Positions 37,589 to 47,215 of a stretch of DNA of 64,000 nt are shown in pieces; positions within the stretch are counted from its first letter, which is position 1; each line of letters starts with the position of its first letter. The notes under the pieces are model-generated. The model ran no database searches, had not been told where the DNA came from, and was given only the letters and a program-made list of their open reading frames with translations. This stretch comes from G965207335 sp965222825 (lineage in GTDB: Bacteria; Pseudomonadota; Gammaproteobacteria; PS1; Pseudothioglobaceae), in NCBI GenBank assembly GCA_965222825.1, contig OZ244964.1, forward strand, positions 62,001 through 126,000, given 5' to 3'. Both the position numbers and the translations under genes were made by a program.

Positions 37589-37918
37589 CTAAAGTCTTTC
37601 TGGTAAAGCACTACTTGTAGTTCCTACAGAACCAAGCGAAGATACACACCCAGCTACACAGGCAAACGAGCCAATAGTTCCAACGCAAGCCAATGTTCCT
37701 AGCACAGCACCAGCGGCATTAACCATTGATAAATCTAGTTTTTTATCATACTCAGACATAACAAAATAAAATGTATTTGCGGTATTTTTTTTGACTATAA
37801 TATCAACGCCATCAAAACTTTTATTATTGTGTTTATGTAATACTTGCTTTGGGTTTTGAATAAATTCCTTGCGTATTTTATTATTACTAATTAATTGTTG
37901 TGCTAGTGTTTGTTCCAT
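37589..37918 (-). CDS. RiPP precursor with NHLP-like leader (locus B)
   Basis: A 109-residue precursor-like protein. The leader has IRKEFIQNPKQVLHKH (about 15-30), VDIIVKKNTANTFYFVM (38-54) and LSMVNAAG (63-70). The putative core starts near residue 71: AVLGTLACVGTIGSF, then ACVAGCVSSLGSVGTTSS, ending ALPERL. It contains three Cys (78, 87, 91) and is rich in Gly, Ala, Val, Ser and Thr. It is alone between the SQR-like gene and rpe. No maturase is adjacent. Confidence 0.75.
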   Translation of the reverse strand: MEQTLAQQLISNNKIRKEFIQNPKQVLHKHNNKSFDGVDIIVKKNTANTFYFVMSEYDKKLDLSMVNAAGAVLGTLACVGTIGSFACVAGCVSSLGSVGTTSSALPERL

Positions 37919-38172
37919 AATATATCATTGTTAAAAATAAAATTAATACCTTTATTATAATTATCTTAAGTTTAGTTATTAAGCATTTAAACACATATAT
38001 TAGTAGTCAATAAAATTTATATAACTTTTATATATTTTATGTGTTTACATATTTAAAGAAAGACTTATATCAAATTCAACAAATAAAGATATAATCTAGT
38101 GCTATTTATTTAGCAAGTGTTATTATTTTAGGGTAAACTTTAATAGTAATTTTTTATATATAATTAACTAAA

Positions 38173-38838
38173 ATGAAACAAAAAAATTTTATAGCCCCGT
38201 CAATATTATCTGCTAATTTTGCTAAATTAGGTCAAGAGGTTGATAATGTTTTACTAGCTGGGGCTGATATAGTGCATTTTGATGTAATGGATAATCACTA
38301 TGTGCCAAATCTGACCATAGGACCACTGGTTTGTGATGCACTTAGAAGCCATGGTGTTGTTGCACCTATTGATGTGCACCTAATGGTTAAACCTGTGGAT
38401 GGCATTATTCCAGATTTTGTTAGAGCTGGTGCTAGTTATATAAGCTTTCATCCCGAAGCTAGTGAGCATATTGATAGAACCATAGGCTTAATTAAAGAAC
38501 AAGGAGCTAAAGCAGGCTTAGTTTTTAATCCTGCTACACCATTGTCATATTTAGAACATGTGCTTGATAAGCTAGATATGGTGCTACTGATGTCTGTTAA
38601 TCCTGGTTTTGGTGGGCAATCTTTCATTGCCTCTACCTTAGGCAAACTAAGACAAGTTCGTAAAATTATTGATAATAGTAATTTAGATATTCGCTTAGAA
38701 ATAGACGGCGGGGTAAAAATAGCTAATATAGCAGAAATATCACAGGCTGGGGCTGATACTTTTGTTGCTGGCTCGGCTATTTTTAATACTGATAACTATA
38801 AAACTACTATTGATGCTATGCGTAATGAGTTAAGATAA
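38173..38838 (+). CDS. rpe: Ribulose-phosphate 3-epimerase
   Basis: Interconverts ribulose and xylulose 5-phosphates in the Calvin and pentose-phosphate pathways. The TIM barrel has 221 residues. The metal/substrate motifs are APSILSANFAKLG, VHFDVMDNHYVPNLT (His, Asp), HLMV, MSVNPGFGGQSF and the phosphate-binding GGVK and GSAIF. It stands alone after a 254-bp AT-rich gap. Confidence 0.97.
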   Translation: MKQKNFIAPSILSANFAKLGQEVDNVLLAGADIVHFDVMDNHYVPNLTIGPLVCDALRSHGVVAPIDVHLMVKPVDGIIPDFVRAGASYISFHPEASEHIDRTIGLIKEQGAKAGLVFNPATPLSYLEHVLDKLDMVLLMSVNPGFGGQSFIASTLGKLRQVRKIIDNSNLDIRLEIDGGVKIANIAEISQAGADTFVAGSAIFNTDNYKTTIDAMRNELR

Positions 38839-38899
38839 TATAGCCCTATACTAATAGTTAGAACGCACCTAGCATACCCGAATCATATAAAATATACTA

Positions 38900-39592
38900 A
38901 TGAATGAAACATTAGCAAAAGTCTTAAAAACATATAGCACGGGTTCACATCAAGCATATGCAACCAGAATACATAACCTTTCAAAAGATGCAATTATTGC
39001 ATTATTTACAGACTTACTAACAACCTATATTAATGATAAAAATTCATCAACTTTAAGAGAATTTATTACTGTTTCATTAGCAGGATACAAACATAGCACT
39101 AATAAAATTGGCTTTAATGGCTTTAAACATACTACTACTGGCAAATCTATTGCTTGCGAAGCAAAACCTAAAAATGTATCAAGCCAAGACCTAGAAGATT
39201 ATCAAATAGGCATAAGAAAAACCTTTCATAAATTACGAGGTAATGGTAATTTTACCGATTACACTTGGGCAAGGCTTAATAAAGATAAAAAAGAAAATCC
39301 TAATATGTTGGTTAGTGGATTTGTTGATGGCAAGTTAATTTATTTATTAGAGTTTCCGTTTGCTACACAAACATTTATTAGTAAATTAGAAGTACAATTA
39401 CACAACAAATTTCCAAATGGTGATGAATCAGGATACTATTTACGAAGTGCTAATTTTTCTTACAAAGACTTTATTGATAGTAAAGAATTAAAAACAATCT
39501 ATTGCACAAACAATTTAAATAATTATCAAAATTTTATTGTTCGTGATTTTTATCAAAAATTATTACACACAAATGAACAAAATTATTTGTAA
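38900..39592 (+). CDS. Type II restriction endonuclease, probable
   Basis: A protein of 230 residues. It is assigned mainly because it directly precedes and overlaps by 20 bases a DNA methyltransferase gene, the classic R-M layout. Within it, SGFVDGKLIYLLEFPF is a strand pair with acidic residues like the core of some PD-(D/E)xK nucleases. No recognition sequence can be inferred. Length is normal for a small type II enzyme. Confidence 0.6.
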   Translation: MNETLAKVLKTYSTGSHQAYATRIHNLSKDAIIALFTDLLTTYINDKNSSTLREFITVSLAGYKHSTNKIGFNGFKHTTTGKSIACEAKPKNVSSQDLEDYQIGIRKTFHKLRGNGNFTDYTWARLNKDKKENPNMLVSGFVDGKLIYLLEFPFATQTFISKLEVQLHNKFPNGDESGYYLRSANFSYKDFIDSKELKTIYCTNNLNNYQNFIVRDFYQKLLHTNEQNYL

Positions 39593-40412
39593 TGATACTT
39601 TGTCCGCCCTAAAAGATATTCTCGATGAAACTATAGATATGGGGGTTACTTCACCGCCTTATAATAAGCAAGAAAATAAAAAAGGTTGGCTGGTAGAAAG
39701 TGTTAAATATAATGCTGTTAGCGATAAATTATCAGAAAGCGATTATCAAACTGGGCAAGTGCAAGTGCTTAATGAGTTATATCGCACTATTAAACCAGGG
39801 GGCTCATTTTTTTATAATCATAAAATTCGTTGGGAAAGAGGCGAGTTAATACACCCAATGAGTTGGTTAGCACAGACTAACTGGACTATTCGCCAAGAAA
39901 TTATTTGGGATAGAAATTTAGCGGCTAATATCAGAGGCTGGCGTTTTTGGCAGGTAGAAGAGCGGATTTATTGGCTCTACAAACCTATAGATAATAAAAA
40001 AATTGGTCAAGAATTACTTTCTAAACACGCTAAATTAACTTCTATTTGGCGTTTTATGCCTGAGAATAAAAATCCACATCCTGCCCCGTTTCCATTGACA
40101 CTACCACTACGGGCTATCTATGCCATTATGGATGATGAGAAAGGCACTATTATTGATCCTTATGCAGGTAGTGGCACAACCCTCTTGGCAGCTAAATTAT
40201 TAGGGCATAATTATATTGGTATTGATATATCAAAAGAATATATTGATATGGCTAATGAGCGCATAAATAATTATCAAAATGAAGAAGATATTTTCCAAAA
40301 AGAAATAGAGAAACACAAGGTCAAAGATACATTTGCTAATAAAAAGAAACAAAATAAACATGTTGGTAGGTTTGCACCAAGAAAAGAAGGCGAGCAGGTA
40401 AAATTATTTTAA
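39573..40412 (+). CDS. DNA methyltransferase, beta class (type II R-M)
   Basis: A protein of about 279 residues from the ATG at 39573 (MNKIICNDTL). This start is chosen over an upstream one because it gives the normal N-terminus. The catalytic motif TSPPYN lies at about residue 26, and the SAM motif DPYAGSGTTLLAAKLLG is near the C-terminus. SPPY is most common in N4-cytosine enzymes but also occurs in some adenine enzymes. The Lys-rich tail may bind DNA. It overlaps the nuclease gene. Confidence 0.9.
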   Translation: MNKIICNDTLSALKDILDETIDMGVTSPPYNKQENKKGWLVESVKYNAVSDKLSESDYQTGQVQVLNELYRTIKPGGSFFYNHKIRWERGELIHPMSWLAQTNWTIRQEIIWDRNLAANIRGWRFWQVEERIYWLYKPIDNKKIGQELLSKHAKLTSIWRFMPENKNPHPAPFPLTLPLRAIYAIMDDEKGTIIDPYAGSGTTLLAAKLLGHNYIGIDISKEYIDMANERINNYQNEEDIFQKEIEKHKVKDTFANKKKQNKHVGRFAPRKEGEQVKLF

Positions 40413-40485
40413 AAATCCTGCTAACAATTTATTCTACTTGATACAATATTATAGATATGCCATTATATTTAGCAGGTAAATTATT

Positions 40486-41586
40486 ATGTCAGAATTAGCA
40501 TATTGGTTATTGTTATTAAAAGCACCTTTAGTTGGCAGCATAACCGCTTATAAGGCGTTAAAATATTTTGAAAGTCCAAAAAATATTTTCACTAGCACTG
40601 ATATATATCGTAAAAATTCTGGGTTATTTAAACAAAAAACTCTCAACTGGTTTAATAGTGCTAATATAAATTTAGTTAGCAAAGATTTAAAATGGGCCGA
40701 AAAAAGCAATCACCATATTATTACTTTAATTGATGATGATTACCCGCCATTATTAAAAGAAATAGCAGACCCGCCACTAATATTATATGTTATGGGCGAT
40801 ATATCGGTTTTATCTGTGCCTCAGATAGCCATTGTTGGTAGCAGGGCGCCTAGTATTAATGGCTTAGAAAATGCTTACTATTTTGCTAAACAATTAGCAC
40901 TTAATAACTTAGTAATAACCAGTGGTTTAGCCCTAGGAATTGATGCTAGGGCACATATTAGTGCTATTGATAATAATGGTAAAACAATAGCGGTGTGTGG
41001 CACAGGACTGGATATAGTCTATCCAACAAGACACAAAAATTTAGTTAATCAAATAATAGATAACGGTGCTGTTATTTCTGAGTTTCCAATAGGCGTTGCA
41101 CCGCACAGTAATAATTTTCCAAAACGCAATAGGGTAATTAGTGGGCTAAGTTTGGGTGTTTTAGTAGTAGAAGCAACACTACAAAGTGGCTCGCTTATTA
41201 GTGCAAGGCTTGCAGTAGAACAAGGCAGAGAAGTATTTGCTATTCCTAGTGTTATTAGTAATTATAAGGCTAAAGGATGTCATAAATTAATTAAAGATGG
41301 TGCTTGCTTAACCGATAGTATTGATGATATTTTAGCCAATATAGGTATGAAAAATACCCAGCATATTACAGATAAAGTAGTGGATAATAAAAAAAATATC
41401 GACAAACAATCTAGTATACTATTAAAATATCTTTCTTATAGTCCGGTTACTGTTGATGATTTAGTATTAAAAACTAATTTGGATATTCAAACAATAAATG
41501 AGAAATTATTATTACTAGAATTATCAGGAGAAGTATATAATATTCCCAACTCAGGTTTTGTTTTAAACGATAATATAAACTTATGA
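40486..41586 (+). CDS. dprA: DNA processing protein DprA
   Basis: Loads RecA on single-stranded DNA taken up during transformation. The protein has 366 residues. The Rossmann-like core has VGSRAPSINGLENA, SGLALGIDARAH, GTGLDIVYPTRHKNL, FPIGVAPHSNNFPKRNRVISGL and the VVEATLQSGSLISARLA string. A winged-helix DML1-like domain forms the last 60 residues. It is followed by smg with a four-base overlap, then topA, a conserved gammaproteobacterial order. Confidence 0.95.
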   Translation: MSELAYWLLLLKAPLVGSITAYKALKYFESPKNIFTSTDIYRKNSGLFKQKTLNWFNSANINLVSKDLKWAEKSNHHIITLIDDDYPPLLKEIADPPLILYVMGDISVLSVPQIAIVGSRAPSINGLENAYYFAKQLALNNLVITSGLALGIDARAHISAIDNNGKTIAVCGTGLDIVYPTRHKNLVNQIIDNGAVISEFPIGVAPHSNNFPKRNRVISGLSLGVLVVEATLQSGSLISARLAVEQGREVFAIPSVISNYKAKGCHKLIKDGACLTDSIDDILANIGMKNTQHITDKVVDNKKNIDKQSSILLKYLSYSPVTVDDLVLKTNLDIQTINEKLLLLELSGEVYNIPNSGFVLNDNINL

Positions 41587-42071
41587 TAAATAATCAAAAT
41601 ATTTTAGATGTGCTAAACTTTATGTTTGATTACATATTTGAAGTAGCAAATGCTAAAGAAGAAATTGATGACACTATGTTGGAAAATCATCTTACAAACG
41701 CTGGATTTGACAAAAAAGGTATATATATGGCACTTAGTTGGCTAGATAATATATCAGCCTTACAAGATGGTAAAATAAGCCCATTTTCTACTAATAATGA
41801 TAGTTTGCGTATTTATTCAGAGCACGAAAAACAAAAAATAAATTTAAAAAATCGTAATTTTTTACTATTTTTAGAAAATATAGGTATGCTAGAGCCTATG
41901 CAACGCGAATTAATTATTTCACAGGTAACATCATTAAACGCTAAAGATATATCTTCTAATGATTTTAAATGGGTTGTAATTATGGTTTTGGGTAATAATT
42001 CTAATAGCGATCATTCTAATGCGTGGCTAGAAGCAGTAATTTTAGACGAGCATCATCAAACAATCCAGTAA
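41583..42071 (+). CDS. smg: Smg/DUF494 family protein
   Basis: A protein of 162 residues that overlaps dprA by four bases. The pattern LDVLNFMFDYIFE at the start and LTNAGFDKKGIYMALSWLDNI after it fit the Smg family. The function is unknown; position between dprA and topA is conserved. A degenerate MITE-like copy lies just after the stop. Confidence 0.88.
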   Translation: MINNQNILDVLNFMFDYIFEVANAKEEIDDTMLENHLTNAGFDKKGIYMALSWLDNISALQDGKISPFSTNNDSLRIYSEHEKQKINLKNRNFLLFLENIGMLEPMQRELIISQVTSLNAKDISSNDFKWVVIMVLGNNSNSDHSNAWLEAVILDEHHQTIQ

Positions 42072-42078
42072 TAAAATT

Positions 42079-42114
42079 GTTGCACAGCACTTATAATGTT
42101 AAAAATAACTCAAA
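42079..42114 (+). repeat. Degenerate half-copy of the MITE at 2999
   Basis: GTTGCAC (42079-42085) is followed by AGCAC and then the 15-nt block TAAAAATAACTCAAA (42100-42114). The spacing is similar to that in the left half of the 2999-3093 element. The right inverted arm is absent. Confidence 0.5.
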
Positions 42115-42224
42115 TATTTGTTTTTGTCATAAAATTTGCTGACATAAAACCGAGAACTATTATGGATAAACACATATTTTAGGGTATTATTATCTATTTT
42201 TTATAACCATATAATACTATCATA

Positions 42225-44552
42225 ATGAAATTAGTAATTGTAGAGTCTCCTGCTAAGGCAAAAACTATTAAGGGATTTTTAGGAAAAGATTTTGTTGTTG
42301 AGTCTAGTATAGGGCATATCCGTGATATGCCTAAAAAAGATATGGGCATTGATATTAATAACTCTTTTAAGCCTATTTATGAAGTTAGCCCTGATAAAAA
42401 ACAAATAGTAAGTAAGTTAAAAAAACTAGCAAAAACCGCTAACACTATATACTTGGCAACTGATGAAGACCGAGAGGGTGAATCTATAGCATGGCATTTA
42501 TTAGAAGCGTTAAATTTGCCAAAAGATACTAATAGAATTGTTTTTCACGAAATAACTAAACCAGCAATAAAATACGCAATTACCAATCCTAGGGCTATTA
42601 ATAAACCTCTGGTAAATGCTCAACAAGCAAGAAGAATTATTGACCGCTTGGTTGGCTTTGAAATATCGCCAATATTATGGAAGAAAATATCTGGAGCAAA
42701 ATCAGCAGGTAGAGTGCAATCACCGGTTGTGCGTTTAGTAGTAGAGAGAGAACAAGAAATAAGCAATTTTAAAGCAGAAATAACATACAAGGTTAAAGCA
42801 GAGTTAATTAGTGATAATAATAGCAAATTTTTGGTAAAACTTAATAAAAGTTTTGCAAATAAACAACAAACAGAAAAATTTGTTAAACACTTATTAAACG
42901 CTAAATTACAAATAACAGATATTAAAACTAAGCCCAGTAAAAAAAGTCCATCTGCACCGTTTATGACTTCTACTTTACAACAAGAAGCATCACAAAAATT
43001 AGGTTTTTCTGTTAAGCAAACTATGACTCTAGCACAAAAATTATATAGAGACGGTCATATATCCTACATGCGTACAGATTCACTTAATTTATCAAATATG
43101 GCATTAGCAAGTGCAAAAAATGTTATAACTAGCCAATATGGTCCTGATTATGCTAAGACTCGTCATTATAAAACTAAAAATAATTCTGCCCAAGAAGCAC
43201 ACGAGGCAATTCGTCCTACTGATGTTAATAAAAAATCATTAGGTGCTAATAATAAGGAAGAGGCGTTGTATAATATCATTAGAAAACGCACCTTAGCATC
43301 ACAAATGTCCAGTGCTATATTAGATAAAACAAAAGTAACTATTAGTATTGATAACAGAGATGAGGTTTTTATAGCAGAGGGTGAAGTGTTAAAATTTGCT
43401 GGGTTTTTAAAAGTTTATGATATTGATACAAATAAAGATAAACTGCTACCAGAATTACAAATAAACCAAGTGCTAACAATAAACACTCTTGATGCTAAAG
43501 AAACCCTTAGTAAGCCAAAATCGCGTTATACTGAGGCTAGTTTAGTAAAAAAAATTGAAGATATGGGTATAGGAAGACCATCTACTTTTGCCGCTATGAT
43601 CTCAACGGTTCAAGAACGAGGCTACATAATAAAAGAAAGTGTAGCAGGCATAGAAAGAGAATGCGATTTATTACAAATAAAACAAAATAAGTTTTTAGCA
43701 ACTAAAGTGTTAGAAACTTTTAATAATGATAAAAATAAATTATTACCAACCAGTGTTGCGTATTTATTGACTGATTTTTTAAAAAAATATTTTAATAATA
43801 TAATTGATTATAAATTTAGTGCTAGTTTAGAAGTTAGTTTTGACAAAATAGCTAGTGAAAATAAAATTTGGCACAAGGTAGTAAGTGATTTTTATAACTC
43901 ATTTCATAATAAGGTGGAATTAGCTAATAATTTATCAAAACAAGAACTAGATAGTTCAAGAATAGTAGGTATTGACCCTAATAGTGGCAAGGAAATAACA
44001 ATTAGGCTAGGTCGTTATGGTGCTTTTGCACAAATAGGGGCTAAAGAAGATGAACAAAAACCTATATTTGCTAGTTTAAAAAAAGGGCAAAATATAGCGA
44101 CTATTAGCCTAGCAGAAACGCTAGAATTATTCAAAATGCCTAGAATTATTGGTAATACTGATGATGGATTAACTATTAAGGCAAATTATGGGCGTTTTGG
44201 TCCTTATATTCAATACGGCAAAAAATATGTATCATTAAAAGATGATAGCCCAGAAAGTGTTAGTTTAGAGACAGCACTAAAATTAATTACTGATAAAGAA
44301 AAAAAAGATAGAGAGTTAATTATTAAGGCTTTTAAAGACTCAGATATTAAGATTTTAAATGGGCGTTTTGGTGCGTATATAAATAATGGTAAAAAACGCG
44401 GTAAGGGACAAAAAAATATTACCATTAAAAAGTTTTTTGGCGACAAAGAGCCAAAAAATTTAAGCTTAGCAGAATGTCAAAATGCCATAAATGGCAAAAT
44501 AACACAAATCAAAAAATCTAAACCAAAAACCAAACGCAAAAAAAACTTATAA
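42225..44552 (+). CDS. topA: DNA topoisomerase I
   Basis: Relaxes negative supercoils by single-strand passage. The protein has 775 residues, shorter than the 865 of E. coli. The Toprim domain is at about 1-115 (IVESPAKAKTI, ATDEDREGESIAWH). The active-site Tyr lies in ISYMRTDSLNLS. Family strings QEASQKLGFS and GIGRPSTFAAMI are present. The C-terminus has topoisomerase C-terminal repeats (LGRYGAFAQIGA, YGRFGPYIQYG, NGRFGAYINNG) instead of four-Cys zinc ribbons. The tail is Lys-rich. Confidence 0.96.
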   Translation: MKLVIVESPAKAKTIKGFLGKDFVVESSIGHIRDMPKKDMGIDINNSFKPIYEVSPDKKQIVSKLKKLAKTANTIYLATDEDREGESIAWHLLEALNLPKDTNRIVFHEITKPAIKYAITNPRAINKPLVNAQQARRIIDRLVGFEISPILWKKISGAKSAGRVQSPVVRLVVEREQEISNFKAEITYKVKAELISDNNSKFLVKLNKSFANKQQTEKFVKHLLNAKLQITDIKTKPSKKSPSAPFMTSTLQQEASQKLGFSVKQTMTLAQKLYRDGHISYMRTDSLNLSNMALASAKNVITSQYGPDYAKTRHYKTKNNSAQEAHEAIRPTDVNKKSLGANNKEEALYNIIRKRTLASQMSSAILDKTKVTISIDNRDEVFIAEGEVLKFAGFLKVYDIDTNKDKLLPELQINQVLTINTLDAKETLSKPKSRYTEASLVKKIEDMGIGRPSTFAAMISTVQERGYIIKESVAGIERECDLLQIKQNKFLATKVLETFNNDKNKLLPTSVAYLLTDFLKKYFNNIIDYKFSASLEVSFDKIASENKIWHKVVSDFYNSFHNKVELANNLSKQELDSSRIVGIDPNSGKEITIRLGRYGAFAQIGAKEDEQKPIFASLKKGQNIATISLAETLELFKMPRIIGNTDDGLTIKANYGRFGPYIQYGKKYVSLKDDSPESVSLETALKLITDKEKKDRELIIKAFKDSDIKILNGRFGAYINNGKKRGKGQKNITIKKFFGDKEPKNLSLAECQNAINGKITQIKKSKPKTKRKKNL

Positions 44553-45000
44553 CTAGCAACTGCAAGGTTTGCCTTGTATATAATGGTTTTAAGCACTTGC
44601 GTAATTTTATTATAGTTATTCAGGTTGGACTAAATAGTCTATTTGTGATATATTTTTAATAATAAGTTAGATTTAGCTTTCTAGCAAACAAATAATAAAC
44701 ACCGTAAAAATAGTTATAACTCACAAAAAAACCAAAGTATAATAAAAAACTAGTAATAATTGGGTTCAGAGTAAAATTAAATTAAAACAAATATTTATAG
44801 TATTAAAATTGTATAATAAATTACTATATTGAAACTGTTCACCCATCGGAAATTAGTGCAAAAGTCAGCACTATTATAATTAGGGATACGCCCATGAAAA
44901 ACTTAATAAAAAAATAGTTATTACAGTAAAATTATCTAATAATTTGGGTTAGAATAAAAAATAATTATAAAAATTAAATTAAAAATAAAGGTTAAAAAAA
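44553..45000. other. 448-bp intergenic region with repeat copy 2
   Basis: No credible gene on either strand. It holds a small CAAGG/CCTTG stem at about 44569-44582 just after topA without a T-run, and repeat copy 2 at 44619-44632. A weak TAGTGC/GCACTA stem lies around 44854-44873. The purE promoter should lie in the last 100 bp but I cannot place it. Confidence 0.5.
44619..44632 (+). repeat. Interspersed 14-nt repeat, copy 2
   Basis: TTCAGGTTGGACTA, identical to copies at 11005 and 47216. It is preceded by TATTATAGT and two variable bases, as in copy 1. Confidence 0.7.
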
Positions 45001-45483
45001 ATGACAAAATTTGTTGCAATTATGATGGGCTCTAGCTCTGATATGCCAGTATTGGAAAATACTTTTAATATCCTAAAAAAGTTTGCTATTCCTTACGAGG
45101 TAAGAATTGCCTCAGCACATAGAACCCCAGAATATACCAAAGAATTTATAAAAGATGCACAAGATAGAGGCTGTGCGGTTTTTATAGCGGCGGCTGGTTT
45201 AGCAGCACATCTAGCAGGTGTTGTTGCTTCATATACTATCCGTCCTGTTATTGGAGTGCCAATTAACGCCTCATTAAATGGGCTAGATTCATTATTATCT
45301 ACCGTGCAAATGCCCGGCGGTATTCCTGTTGCTAGTGTTGCAATAGGTAGTGCTGGTGCTAAAAATGCCGCTTATTTAGCAGCACAAATATTAGCATTAA
45401 ATGATAGTGAGTTAGCACAAAAATTACTAGATGAGAGAGCTGAAAATGCTAAAATTATTTTGGCCAAAAATAATAGCAACTAG
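45001..45483 (+). CDS. purE: N5-carboxyaminoimidazole ribonucleotide mutase
   Basis: Purine synthesis: converts N5-CAIR to CAIR. The class I PurE has 160 residues. Signature strings are MMGSSSDMPVLENT, ASAHRTPEYTKEF, AAAGLAAHLAGVVA, TIRPVIGVPI and TVQMPGGIPVA. purK is not adjacent. Its last 57 bases overlap the convergent ubiA gene. Confidence 0.97.
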   Translation: MTKFVAIMMGSSSDMPVLENTFNILKKFAIPYEVRIASAHRTPEYTKEFIKDAQDRGCAVFIAAAGLAAHLAGVVASYTIRPVIGVPINASLNGLDSLLSTVQMPGGIPVASVAIGSAGAKNAAYLAAQILALNDSELAQKLLDERAENAKIILAKNNSN

Positions 45484-46302
45484 CACTAGTAACCCAATAT
45501 AATGATTATCTAAAAAAGCCTTTAAACACAAGGCTTTATTGTTATCTTTTATTAAATATTGATGATAAATCATTAGGGCTATTATTGGTGCTAAAAATAA
45601 ATAATAACTAAAATTTAGTTTAAATACCAAGCCAATTTTAACAAGTAAAACTAATAATAATAATTGTAATAGTGCTATTATTTTTTTATCATATTTGCCA
45701 AATAAAATAGCACTAGATTTAACAGCTATTTTTAAGTCCTCTTCTCTATCGCCAATAGCATAAATAGTATCATATATCAAAGTCCAAACAACGCTAGTTG
45801 CAAACAACCACCACAGCTCACTAGGTAGCGAATTAACACTAGCACTAAATACCATAGCAATACTCATAGCAAAAGCAATAGCTAAAATTAACTGTGGCAT
45901 ATTAGTATATCTTTTTGCAAAAGGATATAAACTAGCTAGTATCACAGCAAGTATAGCTAATAATATTGTTAAGATATTAGTTAGTAAAACCAACACTAAG
46001 GCAACTAATAACAAACAAATAAAGAATACAATAGCCTCTTTAACACTTATCTCATTATTAACAAGTGGGCGATTTTTTGTTCTGTTTATGAAACCATCAA
46101 TATTTCTATCAGCAATATCATTAATAATACAGCCCGCACTACGCATTATTATTACTCCAAAAGTAAATATTAGCACAATATCTATACTAGGTCTGCCATA
46201 ATTGGCTAATAATAACGCCCAGAAAGTAGGGTATAGCAATAAATATATACCTATGGGCTTATTTAGTCTAGCTAGTTTGATATAAGAATACAATTTGGTC
46301 AT
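45427..46302 (-). CDS. ubiA: 4-hydroxybenzoate polyprenyltransferase
   Basis: Attaches the polyprenyl tail to 4-hydroxybenzoate in ubiquinone synthesis. The integral membrane protein has 291 residues and about eight helices. The two Asp motifs are present: NDIADRNIDGFINRTKNRPL and DREEDLKIAVKSSAILFG. It starts by a four-base overlap after rluC. Its 3' end overlaps purE by 57 bases. Inside the ubiA frame, 45516-45536 forms a perfect AAGCCTT/AAGGCTT stem that could act on the purE transcript. Confidence 0.95.
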   Translation of the reverse strand: MTKLYSYIKLARLNKPIGIYLLLYPTFWALLLANYGRPSIDIVLIFTFGVIIMRSAGCIINDIADRNIDGFINRTKNRPLVNNEISVKEAIVFFICLLLVALVLVLLTNILTILLAILAVILASLYPFAKRYTNMPQLILAIAFAMSIAMVFSASVNSLPSELWWLFATSVVWTLIYDTIYAIGDREEDLKIAVKSSAILFGKYDKKIIALLQLLLLVLLVKIGLVFKLNFSYYLFLAPIIALMIYHQYLIKDNNKALCLKAFLDNHYIGLLVLVAIIFGQNNFSIFSSLI

Positions 46303-47213
46303 AATTTATTGATAATATTTTCTAATTTAGCATCTAATTTAATGCTAATTTGCTGGGCTTTTTTTGTTGTTGGATTAGTAAATTTTAATTGTTGTGCGTG
46401 TAAACACAAACGATTAATACCTAATTTAGCCATAATACTATTAAAACTTATATCTCCATATTTATCATCCCCTACAATAGGGTGTTTGACATATTGGGCG
46501 TGGACTCTTATTTGGTGCATTCTACCAGTTTTAATAATAACTTGTGTTAGGGCGAGACTCAAATTATCATGGTAGATATTTTTTATTGGCTGAAAATAAC
46601 TAAGTGCTGGAGCCCCGTTATTAGTTATGATAATTTTATTATTATTATTTTTGGCTATGGGAGCGTCTATTTGGTATTGTTTTTTCTGCCAAGCATTTTT
46701 TAATAGTGCTATATAGCGTTTATGAATATTGCCTTGTTGTAGTTGCTGTTGCAAATTTATTAGCACAGTGCGTTTTTTAGCGACTAATAAGCACCCAGAA
46801 GTATCTCTATCTAGCCTATGGACTAACTCTAAATGATTGCCATATAATTTTCTTAGTGCCTCAATAAGTCCAATTTTAATACCACTACCGCCATGCGATG
46901 CTAAACCTGTTGGTTTATTTATAACAATTAGTCCCTTGTCCTGATAAACAATACTATCTGCTAATATTTTTTCTAGTGACTTTGATACAGATATATCTTT
47001 TTTATCTGCTAGTTTAATTGGAGGAATACGAACAATATCGTTTAATTGTAGTTTGTAATCAGGTTTTTTTCTCCCTTTGTTAATACGAACACTACCTTTT
47101 CTAATTATTTGATAAATATGAGACTTAGGCACGCCTTTTAATTTTTTTAGCAAATAATTATCTAATCTCTGCATAACAGAGAGGCTATTAATTGTGTGAT
47201 AGACAACAGGCAT
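46299..47213 (-). CDS. rluC: 23S rRNA pseudouridine synthase RluC-like
   Basis: A protein of 304 residues. The S4 RNA-binding domain is at about 15-75 (RLDNYLLKKLKGVPKSHIYQ). The catalytic domain has VINKPTGLASHGGSG and the catalytic Asp in ELVHRLDRDTSGCLLVAKKR. The C-terminal string is GRMHQIRVHAQYVKHPIVGDDKYG. The S4-linked form fits RluC (U955/2504/2580); RluD is the alternative. It forms an operon with ubiA downstream. Confidence 0.9.
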   Translation of the reverse strand: MPVVYHTINSLSVMQRLDNYLLKKLKGVPKSHIYQIIRKGSVRINKGRKKPDYKLQLNDIVRIPPIKLADKKDISVSKSLEKILADSIVYQDKGLIVINKPTGLASHGGSGIKIGLIEALRKLYGNHLELVHRLDRDTSGCLLVAKKRTVLINLQQQLQQGNIHKRYIALLKNAWQKKQYQIDAPIAKNNNNKIIITNNGAPALSYFQPIKNIYHDNLSLALTQVIIKTGRMHQIRVHAQYVKHPIVGDDKYGDISFNSIMAKLGINRLCLHAQQLKFTNPTTKKAQQISIKLDAKLENIINKL

Positions 47214-47215
47214 TA

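Noticed and set aside
44566..44582. Short CAAGG/CCTTG stem after topA as terminator
   Set aside because: Only five base pairs and no following T-run.
44854..44874. TAGTGC/GCACTA stem in the topA-purE gap
   Set aside because: Six base pairs with an eight-base loop and no supporting context; expected by chance in this composition.
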